Below, piece after piece: positions 56,828 to 64,000 of a stretch of 64,000 nucleotides of DNA. Location: contig CM060127.1 of NCBI GenBank assembly GCA_030522415.1, forward strand, positions 12,905,646 to 12,969,645. Reading direction: 5' to 3'. Origin of the DNA: Channallabes apus. Taxonomy: Eukaryota > Chordata > Actinopteri > Siluriformes > Clariidae. The translations under genes were made by a program, and so were the position numbers. Each line of letters starts with the position of its first letter. Position 1 is the first letter of the stretch. Under the pieces are notes generated by a model, which worked only from the letters and a program-made list of their open reading frames with translations, ran no database searches and was not told where the DNA came from.

Positions 56828-57406
56828 CACTGTAAAAGATTTCATGTAAAATTACAGTAAATTACTGGCAGCAGTTTTGCCAGTAAAATGCTGTTTTATT
56901 ACAGTATTTGTACTGTAGAAATATACTACAGTAAATTGCTGTATTTTGATATAGAGTTTATTACTGTGATTTTGTACTGTTTACTGTATTTTAGTGGTAA
57001 ATAATTATTTGGACAACTTGTATTTTTAACAGCATTTAAAAAAAAAATTTTTTTTAGTCCTGCCCAATTCTTACCCCCCGATCTACTCGTGTCCAATTGA
57101 ACATCACCCGGGGTTCGAACCTGCGATATCCGGATGATAGGGCGAGCGCTTTAACCTACTGCGCCACTCGGAGGCCCACGAAATCAGCAAAAGTACTGTA
57201 CATGCACTTACTGAAGTTTTCATTAAAGTGTGTTGATGATCTAATTTACAGTTAAATACTGTATACTGTAGTGTATAAACTGTAAATACAATATTTACAG
57301 TTAAATATTGTAAATCACAGTAATGCTGTTTCTTTTACAGTAATGTGCAGTATTTCGAAAAAACAGTCGGAAACTGTAAAAAAAAAGTCCTCAATTTGTT
57401 ACAGTG
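56828..57406. mobile_element. CACTGTAA-ended element split by a SINE
   Basis: Begins CACTGTAAAAGATTTCATG and ends TTGTTACAGTG, so the ends are inverted CACTGTAA repeats. The interior is saturated with TACAGTAAATTACTG-type words, familiar from fish DNA elements. The middle (57030-57178) is occupied by a SINE family 2 copy. No matching 8-bp duplication was found. The interior has no transposase. Confidence 0.55.
57030..57178 (-). mobile_element. SINE family 2, deleted copy
   Basis: The minus-strand head GGCCTCCGAGTGGCGCAG, with A box and GGTTCGAACCC B box, is intact. Most of the CpG-rich body is deleted, leaving head, about 40 bp and the T-rich tail at 57034-57056. It interrupts the CACTGTAA element. 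Confidence 0.8.
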
Positions 57407-58090
57407 CATGTACTGTACAGTATATGCAAATACACATACTGTACTACTGTATATGTAGGCAGTACGGATTGTATCTGTTGGGTGCACAGTGAGGGGTGTA
57501 GGAATTACAGCACTTTCAGCATTGTACATCTGCGATATGAAGTGCCGTGCGACAAGTGCTGAAGCATTCTGGCTGAATATGAGCAAGTATTTGACCTCTA
57601 TACACTTCACACTTCACCCTGCTGCTCTTTCTCACCGATTACATCATCAATAAATAGAAAAAAGCCTATTTATTTAGCAGCCACTACACACTTACACTGT
57701 AAGATCATAATTAATATTTTTCTTCTACAAGTTAATCCCTGATTTCATTTTTTTTTGGTGGTTTTTGTGGTTGTTGTTGTTTATCTAGCGAAATATGACA
57801 TTCTTCACCTAGGAGTAAGAGCAAAGTGGCTCTTGTCATCAACATCAACAAATGCGTTTCATCGTCTTGCAGGGGTTTTGCTGTAGTGTGTCCTCTTTTT
57901 TTATAAAGATTGTACTGAATGGTTGATTTGGCCAGACAGTTTTTTTCTGTATGATGGGATTGTTTAGGAAAATGCGACACTTGAAGTCAACTGTGGACCT
58001 TTATAGGATAACACACACTGGGACACAAATAAAGTGCAATATTGTTAAACTGTGTATTGTACCTTAATATGTGTGTGTGTGTGTGTGTAT
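57407..58090. other. Non-coding, no recognised feature
   Basis: TTTTGGTGGTTTTTGTGGTTG patch near 57748-57775, (GT)n at 58071-58089. Confidence 0.5.
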
Positions 58091-58133
58091 TTATTCAATT
58101 AATTTTTATAGTGCTTTTAACAATGGTTATTGC
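58091..58133 (-). repeat. Dispersed family D, terminal fragment
   Basis: ATTCAATTAATTTTTATAGT then GCTTTTAACAATGGTTATTG is the tail end of the 53.2-kb repeat. Confidence 0.6.
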
Positions 58134-58147
58134 CTATTTATATTGAA

Positions 58148-58250
58148 TATACACTATATTGCCAGTATTTCTTCCCATGCATACTGTATGAACTTGAGTA
58201 ACATCCAATTTTTAACCCATAGGGTTTAATATAATGCCCCCCTTTGCAGT
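58148..58250 (-). mobile_element. Tc1-like element B, terminal part
   Basis: CACTATATTGCCAGTATTTC is the terminus of a common fish Tc1-type element (CACTATATTGCCAAAAGTATT). GAACTTGAGTAACATCCAAT and CATAGGGTTTAATATAATG continue its subterminal order. It breaks at a TA (58251), where element A is inserted. Confidence 0.65.
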
Positions 58251-58692
58251 TACAGGTGAAACTCGAAAAATTTGAATATCACTACATGACTCATTACATG
58301 CAAAGCAAGATAGTTCAAGCCGTGATTTGTCATAATTGAGATGATTATGGCTTACAACTTATGAAGACCCCAAATCCACAATCTCAGAAAATTAGAATAT
58401 TGTTAAAAAGTGTCCCATTCTAATCAGCTAATTAAGCCATAACACCTGCAAAGGGTTCCTGAGCCTTTAAATGGTCTCTCAGTCTGGTTCAGTAGGAAGC
58501 ACAATCATGGGAAAGACTGCTGACCTGACAGTTGTGCAGAAAACCATCATTGACAGCCTCCATAAGGAGGGAAAGCCTCTAAAGGTACAGTAATTGCAAA
58601 AGAACTTGGATGTGTCCAAAGTGCTGTATCAAAGCACATTAATAGAAAGTTACGTGGAAGAAAAAGTTGCACAAGCAGCAGGGATGACCGCA
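58251..58692 (+). mobile_element. Tc1-like element A, 5' part, inserted in B
   Basis: Starts at TA then CAGGTGAAACTCGAAAAATT, the terminus of another fish Tc1-type family. GCTTACAACTTATGAAGACC and CACAATCTCAGAAAATTAGA follow in the known order, then a transposase start. The right-hand part and terminus are deleted together with part of B. Confidence 0.75.
58507..58692 (+). pseudogene. Tc1-like transposase, N-terminal scrap
   Basis: From ATG at 58507 the frame reads MGKTADLTVVQKTIIDSLHK and continues into a helix-turn-helix region, as in Tc1-type transposases. A small insertion near 58589 brings a TAA in frame, and the helix-turn-helix continues in another frame (V-SKHINRKL). A further deletion lies near 58658. 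No catalytic Asp or Glu is present. Confidence 0.75.
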
Positions 58693-58808
58693 ACTTCCAC
58701 ACCAAATGGCTCATTCATGTCTTTATGGACTTTGCTTTGTGCACTGGTGTGCAGTCATGTTGGGACAGGAAGAGGCCGTCCCCAAACTGTTTCCACAAGG
58801 TTGGGAGT
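58693..58808 (-). pseudogene. Tc1-like element B transposase fragment
   Basis: On the minus strand the words encode FGDGLFLSQHDCTPVHKAKSI and then M-S, the region around the second catalytic Asp (QHD) of Tc1 transposases. Frame and ends are broken. Its orientation is opposite to that of element A. Confidence 0.7.
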
Positions 58809-59159
58809 AACACTGCTCTCTAGCTAACTGAAGCCTTTATTGTGGATGAGTCTCACTAATGAGTGGTTCTCTTATGGACACGTGTGTGTACGGAAATGCT
58901 CTTACTTTTTTTTTTTTTTTTTACCTTAAACTTTACCAAGTGATCTCCATTTCTGGCTACGTTTCTTCCACAACGTTGTCGGTTCAACGCTATCCTTCCA
59001 GGTTTAAACGTGTTAAAGGATTCTTAAACCCAGTTCCAGTAATTTCAAATCTATTGAATTGTACTTCATGCAAGACAATAATTCGACCCCTCTGAAATGT
59101 TATTTCGGCCAGACGGCGCACATGGGGGTGTTACAGGGTACACAGTTTAATATTGCACT
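58809..59159. other. Short non-coding stretch
   Basis: Poly-T at 58905-58921. The frame at 58859-59095 has no family resemblance. Confidence 0.5.
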
Positions 59160-59440
59160 TCCTGTACACGTGTGTGCTGGTTTAGAGCCGTGGAGCCTCA
59201 GGAGGCGCGGTGCAGGAGAGGCAGGGCGCACGCGAGCGTGTCATAGCTGAAGGTGTCTGCGGCGTGTGTCTAATTGAGCTGCGTGTAGTTAATTGTTTGT
59301 ACATAGGAGGGGAGAAATCAATCTGTTTTCTTCCTGTCATGACTCCTGGGCCCCTGGGTGATGGACTAGATCTGGCACGGACAGTGGGAAGGCCTGCCAA
59401 GTCAGACTCCGTACACAGCCTTTCTCCCCCGGCGCACACA
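59160..59440. promoter_or_regulatory. Candidate conserved non-coding element
   Basis: Unique sequence with GTGTCTAATTGAGCTGCG, GTAGTTAATTGTTTGTACAT and AAATCAATCTG in 80 bp (homeodomain- and forkhead-like words), followed by GACTCCTGGGCCCCTGGGTG. No domain in the overlapping frames (59182-59463 minus, 59210-59479 plus). Confidence 0.3.
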
Positions 59441-59538
59441 CACAAATACACACTGTTACGCATGCATACTATACACTAACGCACAACCTCGATCTAGAAA
59501 GGTGGAATCTGAGATCTGGGAGGAGATGGAAGAGTAGT

Positions 59539-59565
59539 GTGGGTGTGTGTGTGTGTATATATACA

Positions 59566-59600
<35 letters not shown>
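59539..59600. repeat. Compound (GT)n(TA)n microsatellite
   Basis: About nine GT units, then about 20 TA units with one CAG interruption. Confidence 0.95.
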
Positions 59601-59601
<1 letters not shown>

Positions 59602-59619
59602 TTACTGAACCCCTTCTGA

Positions 59620-59880
59620 CTCAGAGAGGCTTTCAGCGCAGCATTCGAGGAGGAGCTTTACAGAAGAGAAGATATTGCATTAGTCGCAGCTTTCGCCCGT
59701 CAGGACAAATCCGTTTAACGCGCTCGAGGCGCCAGCGTGCTCTGCAGGCGTGTATTCTTCTCGCCGCTCCCCGCAAATCGGTTTACGTCGCCGGGTAATA
59801 CATCAGCCCGGCTAAAGCAGATAGATGATAGGTCTCCGCGCTAAACAAATGGTGCTGGTCATAATTCATACATAAATGCT
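59620..59880. promoter_or_regulatory. Candidate conserved block
   Basis: Unique CpG-bearing sequence flanked by simple repeats: CCGTTTAACGCGCTCGAGG, GGGTAATACATCAGCCCG, CGCTAAACAAATGG and TCATAATTCATACATAAATG. It ends at an A17 run (59889-59907). Confidence 0.25.
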
Positions 59881-59995
59881 GTGTTTGTAAAAAAAAAAAA
59901 AAAAAAAGGACAGAAAAAAGGCATGCTAAAGATCCTGCATGAAAGGAAGGCTCCAGTGTATCCACAACATAAACATAGTATGTATGTAAAATAAG

Positions 59996-60280
59996 CTTTA
60001 AATGGTTGTCTAGTATGCAAAATCCACTTTTACAATATTCAAACCTGTCTCCTGTGTGTGTGTGTGTGTGTGTGTACAAACAAACAAATTAGAAGAAATA
60101 TGTATTGCCTACTTTTTCCCCCCTAATGTGACTCCAAAAAAGAGAAGCCCCCCCTTGAGCTTGTTGCTCAGGTCTGGTGTGGCTGATGAGGGTGAGGGGG
60201 TGTGGCTCAGGAATAGCTCATTTGCATAAACACTGAAATGGTGCATTTAGAATGGGAGTAAAAAAATTACGGGAGGTTTG
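59996..60280 (+). mobile_element. Family M miniature element, partial copy
   Basis: TTTAAATGGTTGTCTAGTAT then GCAAAATCCAC, (GT)n at 60053-60075, CTTGAGCTTGTTGCTCAGG, GGTGTGGCTCAGGAATAGCT and CATTTGCATAAACACTGAAA follow the family order. The right terminus is not recognised. Confidence 0.55.
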
Positions 60281-60608
60281 AGCAATGAAAAAAATATAGC
60301 TTTATCTGAGAAATATTTCAATAACACAGCTCTGAAACTGGCGAAGACATACAGTACAGTATACTCTTTACCGTTAACTGTGAATTGGATATTTTGTTGT
60401 AAATTACTTTTTTTCAGAGGGAAGAATTTATGGTTAGTCGTATCGCTTTGGATTTGTAGACAAAAAAACAAATCCTTGTTTTTAATTTTAAGGATAAATT
60501 AGCAACTGAAAGCCGATAATTATTTCATGCTGCATAATGTTGCTGGTAGTGAGCAGTGAGAACTAGTGGGAAGACGTACTAGTGGTAGATCTGTACTAGT
60601 TATTAGAG
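60281..60608. other. AT-rich non-coding stretch
   Basis: Opposing frames 60247-60471 and 60278-60502 overlap without family resemblance. Confidence 0.5.
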
Positions 60609-60749
60609 ATGGGCCTGGAGCCTATAACCTTTGGACACCAGTCCATCGCAGGGCACGACATGGGCAATTTGGAAACCCCAACTAACCTAATCCACATGTC
60701 TTTGGGCTGTGGGAGAAAACCGGAGACTCTGAGGAAACGCATCAACTCG
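60609..60749 (-). mobile_element. SINE family 1, body fragment
   Basis: GCCTGGAGCCTATAACC, ACACCAGTCCATCGCAGGG, CATGGGCAATTTGG and CATGTCTTTGGGCTGTGGG follow the SINE body. It ends where the fold-back element begins. Confidence 0.7.
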
Positions 60750-60934
60750 CCTCATATAAGCAGCGTCCCACCCCCGGCTTGTCGCTCAACTCTGATGTTC
60801 TCTACAAAGGGCGTGGCTTAGGAGTAGCTCAAATGTGCCATTTCAGTGTCTTCCTGTACGTAAATACGCTATTCCTGACCCGACACCCCCTTTCCAGAGC
60901 AACAAGCCGGGGGTGGGACACTTCTTATATGAGG
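60750..60934. mobile_element. Head-to-head (fold-back) family M element
   Basis: Arms of 38 bp, 60750-60787 and 60897-60934, are inverted copies with about three mismatches (CCTCATATAAGCAGCGTCCC / CCTCATATAAGAAGTGTCCC). The loop begins with GGGCGTGGCTTAGGAGTAGC in direct sense and then carries TGTGCCATTTCAGTGTCTTC, the same family motif in reverse. Two half-elements have therefore been joined head to head. Confidence 0.7.
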
Positions 60935-62741
60935 TCACACAAATTTGAGGCTGTAACCAAACCCCCTAAACGTGGAGGGAGTGGGCTCCAGTGCTACACA
61001 CTACGCCACCATGCTGCCTCTGATGTAGTAAAGGTTGGAGGTTGGAGGTGAAGGTTGGAGTGCGCCACCTGTAGGATGATTTTAGAGGATCATCACTATA
61101 ATACCACCTCAGATACAAGCGCAAATTTACATGTTAAGTGCTCGGCTTTATATTTACAGGCTAGCTAGTAGATCTTGTACACTTACTAGCCCTAACAACC
61201 ATCTTTGCTACTTCCTTCCAAACTTTATTTATGTCTCGATGTACTGTTTCCTGTTTCCTGGAACTGATAAAATGTCGGACGCAACGTTTTTGCTTCTTTC
61301 ATCGAATCCTCTCGGGATGGGATAAACCCGTCATGGTGAACACACGCATTTGCATAAAGTTGAGCTCAGCATGTTAGATTTCACCGCAACCACACACACA
61401 CAAACACACACACAAACGCTTAAACAATAAGCAATCAGGTGTAAAAGTGACACCTGTCGTCCGTCGTTCAGTCTCTACCGCAATCATGCGGCGCTCGGCC
61501 ACGAGTTTGCCGCGTGAAAGAGTTATATTTTTTCCCGCAGCCGAAGTGAATCGCACCACGTGAATAATTCAGCTCTCTTCAGAAGCAGATCAGAACCAGA
61601 CTCTGCGTTTTGATCTCATTTGAACTCCGTCTTCACAAGCCGCGCTGAAAGCTGCGCTCTGATTGGCGGAGGAGGTCGCTTGGGTTTTTTTTTTTTTTTT
61701 TTTTTTTAGTGTATCCTTTTAAAAGGAGTTATTTTATTTTTATTCGTTTCCCCTACAGTCTAAAGAGCTGTTCATAATTCATCTGAGCGGCCGAGCTTGT
61801 CTGAGGGTACGATGAAGAGTTAAATAAGGTGTGGGGGCGGGTTCGCGGTGCAAGAGCTAGCGAGAGCATGCTGTATCGCCGTCTAGATCTTTGTCGTTTT
61901 TTTTTTTTTTCTTCTGGTTTTGAGACAGACACAAAAAATAAACAGAGAGAGAAAGGGAAAGGAAGAGAAAGTGTGTGGTGTGGATGTGAACAAAAGCGGC
62001 AGGACCGGGCGATACAGAGTGGCCAGTCTCTCCGTCCACATGCGCTGGAGGGAAAAAGGTCAAAATGAAACTGCGGCCCCGCTGAGACCGCCGCTCGGCT
62101 ACGCAGAGAGAGAGAGAGAATGAGGATGAACCGATGCTCTGAAGCCTCAGGGGAGAGGGGAAATGAGAAAGAGATGGAAAGGAAGTGTGTGTGTGCATGT
62201 GTTTGATCCACTAAAAGAAACAGACCCTTTGGATCCGGTCTACGCTCTAACGGTCAGTCACGAGACAGCAGCCACGCAGTGTTACAACAGCAAACTGTTC
62301 CTAATTAACAGATGCAGCGAGTGGAACGTAGCACCTGCTAAAGCATGACTGCAGGTTCACACACACACACACACACACACATACACACACAAACACACAG
62401 AGCTCATTTAGTATTGCTCATGCTCTATGGACATCCTCCTTTGGGGTCTGTGTGTGTGTGTGTGTGTGTGTGTTGATATCATGTCCTCCTTGTAAAGTCC
62501 GTACACTCGGCGGCCATCTTGGCCGAGCTCCCAGTGCACTTATTTTCATTCCCATAAGACCATAAGGCCATGCTCATGTTCATGTGCGTCTCACAAGACT
62601 TTATTTCCTCAGACATGGATTAGAAAATTGGACAGAAATGGTGTAATTAATGTCAACTTTGGCTGAGATAGCACACACACACACACACAATCATTTTACT
62701 GCACAAGAGCTCCAGCGTCACCTGTACACTATACAGTATGT
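60935..62741. other. Non-coding, GC-richer near 61840-62120
   Basis: T22 run near 61688-61709. (CA)n at 62358-62398, (GT)n at 62451-62473, (CA) at 62671-62688. CpGs are frequent at 61470-61560 and 61830-62110, but the frames there (61753-62211 minus, 61857-62198 minus, 61829-62123 plus) cross GA-rich DNA and have no domain. Confidence 0.4.

Positions 62742-62790
<49 letters not shown>
62742..62790. repeat. (CA)n microsatellite
   Basis: About 24 uninterrupted units. Confidence 0.97.
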
Positions 62791-62792
<2 letters not shown>

Positions 62793-62901
62793 TCAGCGTC
62801 CATTACCTCTCACATCCTGATCAGATTTCATTATGAGCCTTGTTTTTTTTTTCCTCTTCGTACACTTTCTGAACAGTAAATCACCTTCGTTCTTCCTGCT
62901 T

Positions 62902-62903
<2 letters not shown>

Positions 62904-62956
<53 letters not shown>
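62904..62956. repeat. (GT)n microsatellite
   Basis: About 26 uninterrupted units, complementary to the CA tracts on both sides. Confidence 0.97.
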
Positions 62957-62958
<2 letters not shown>

Positions 62959-63055
62959 CTTAGACGCCAGATCTGAACAATATGAGGCAATTAATGTGCA
63001 ACCTTGGAGTTCCAGGAGAGCTCTGTCCTTTTTGTCCGTTTCCACTTCACCACCT

Positions 63056-63059
<4 letters not shown>

Positions 63060-63102
<43 letters not shown>
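63060..63102. repeat. (CA)n microsatellite
   Basis: About 21 uninterrupted units. Confidence 0.97.
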
Positions 63103-63104
<2 letters not shown>

Positions 63105-63163
63105 AGGATGATTGCCATAAAGCACACAGGGATAAATCCTGTGAATGTGTGTATTATATGTGA

Positions 63164-63190
63164 TGTTAGGGCGGGGCAATATGGCGATAT
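63164..63190 (+). mobile_element. hAT-type terminal fragment cut by repeat D
   Basis: TTAGGGCGGGGCAATATGGC then GATATT is a hAT-type start. It ends directly at the (TTCAG)n edge of the family D repeat, which probably inserted there. Confidence 0.4.
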
Positions 63191-63625
63191 TCAGTTCAAT
63201 TCAGTTCAGTTCAGTTTTATTTGTATAGCGCTTTTAACAATTGTCATTGTCGCAAAACAGCTTTACACAATCAAAAGAATTATTTAAGTTTGTATGGAAT
63301 GTGAATGTGTATGAATCAAAATGTTCAGATAGTCCCTGGTGAGCAAGCCCGAGGGCGACAGTGGCAAGGAAAAACTCCCTGAGATGGTAATAGGAAGAAA
63401 CCTTGAGAGGAACCAGACTCAACAGGGAACCCATCCTCATCTGGGTGAAACAGATAGCAGGAAATGATCTGCATTTATACAGTGTGTTAGGTGGCAGGCT
63501 ATTCAGGTTAACAGTTGATGTTAATTGATGTTAATATGGAGTCCAGTAGTTATCGGAGACTCAGATAGACTTGTAGGAAGTTCCAGTCCTGAACTAGGTT
63601 ACTAACTAAGTGCCATCAGTCAAAC
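63191..63625 (-). repeat. Dispersed fish repeat family D, second long copy
   Basis: TTCAGTTCAATTCAG edge, TTTATTTGTATAGCGCTTTT, the conserved core at 63360-63445, then GGTTAACAGTTGATGTTAAT and TGTAGGAAGTTCCAGTCCTG. The core differs from the 53.5-kb copy at only a few positions over about 85 bp, much less than the rest of the element. The minus frame 63234-63440 belongs to the repeat. Confidence 0.75.
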
Positions 63626-63748
63626 ACGGCTGGTAAGGGGATTTTTATTTATTTATTGTTTGAGTGGTGTTCCAAGTACTGAAGAAACAGATAAAGTACA
63701 TGTAGAGTTGTGATGTGTGTGTGTAATGGTTTAAATAATATGTATGCC

Positions 63749-63952
63749 GTGATTGGCTGTAATGATGCGTATGTGATTGGTTGAAATGACCCGTCTGCAA
63801 TGTTTGATCGAAATGATGCGTACACTGTAATTGGTTCGGATCACGCATACACCGTGATTGGTCGAAATAATATATACACCGTGATTGTTTGTAATGATGC
63901 GTACTAATTGGTTGAAATGATGCGTACGCTGTGATTGGTTGAAATGAGGCGA
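63749..63952 (+). repeat. CCAAT-bearing minisatellite
   Basis: About eight units of 23-30 bp built on GTGATTGGTTGAAATGATGCG. Each unit has an ATTGG (reverse CCAAT) word or a one-base variant, and most also carry TGATGCGTA. The minus frames at 63645-63995 and 63731-63964 are repeat artefacts. Confidence 0.9.
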
Positions 63953-64000
63953 AGAGAAACACATAGTATCTCTTTAATGAAAAAACAATACCCACGTGTA
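63953..64000. other. Window edge, non-coding
   Basis: No recognised feature. Confidence 0.5.

Overview
This is eukaryotic, non-coding-looking DNA from a bony fish. The window has no operon structure and no long uninterrupted gene. It is instead full of dinucleotide and other microsatellites, minisatellites, tRNA-derived SINEs with recognisable A and B boxes, hAT-type and Tc1/mariner-type DNA transposon relics, and TTAA-flanked miniature elements. The SINE whose head reads GGCCTCCGAGTGGCGCAGCG, together with the Tc1 and hAT ends, points to a teleost. An otophysan such as a catfish is my best guess, from memory of these families rather than from any search.

Layout. 1-2.4 kb is AT-rich. 2.4-3.5 kb is a CpG-richer block with a TATA-like box, two E-boxes and a good splice donor; it is the only place that resembles a promoter with a first, untranslated exon (+ strand). 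3.5-10.2 kb is unique-looking sequence with microsatellites and one antisense SINE. 10.2-13.7 kb is a transposon cluster: two related hAT-like 5' pieces carrying a BED-finger-like coding remnant, one partial hAT of a second family, and several copies of a third. 15.7 kb and 46.4 kb hold mariner-like C-terminal relics. 17.2-17.7 kb is a (GT)n plus GA-rich tandem array. 28.6-30.6 kb is a degenerate minisatellite split by a complete 1,152-bp non-autonomous hAT with a perfect 8-bp target duplication. 36.8-37.7 kb is a SINE whose internal segment has expanded into an 18-unit array of 41 bp. 38.75-40.06 kb is a long polypyrimidine tract. 43.1-44.4 kb has three SINE or MITE copies, one with target duplications. 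48-49.5 kb and 58.1-58.8 kb hold further transposase wrecks, the latter a Tc1 inside a Tc1. 60.7-60.9 kb is a fold-back element. 62.7-64 kb closes with three long CA/GT tracts, a dispersed repeat and a CCAAT-bearing minisatellite.

No protein-coding gene, tRNA, rRNA or CRISPR array is supported. The longer open frames lie in low-complexity arrays or in mobile-element relics. The window is therefore best read as an intergenic or intronic stretch, with several GC-balanced, homeodomain-motif-rich blocks (for example 38.6, 52.9, 59.2 and 59.7 kb) that could be conserved regulatory DNA; that is inference only. I did not find a convincing new biological system. The most unusual items are the SINE-born 41-bp array, the complete hAT with a shared ETS-motif module, the CTCF-like motifs carried by a dispersed repeat, and the nested or inverted element structures.
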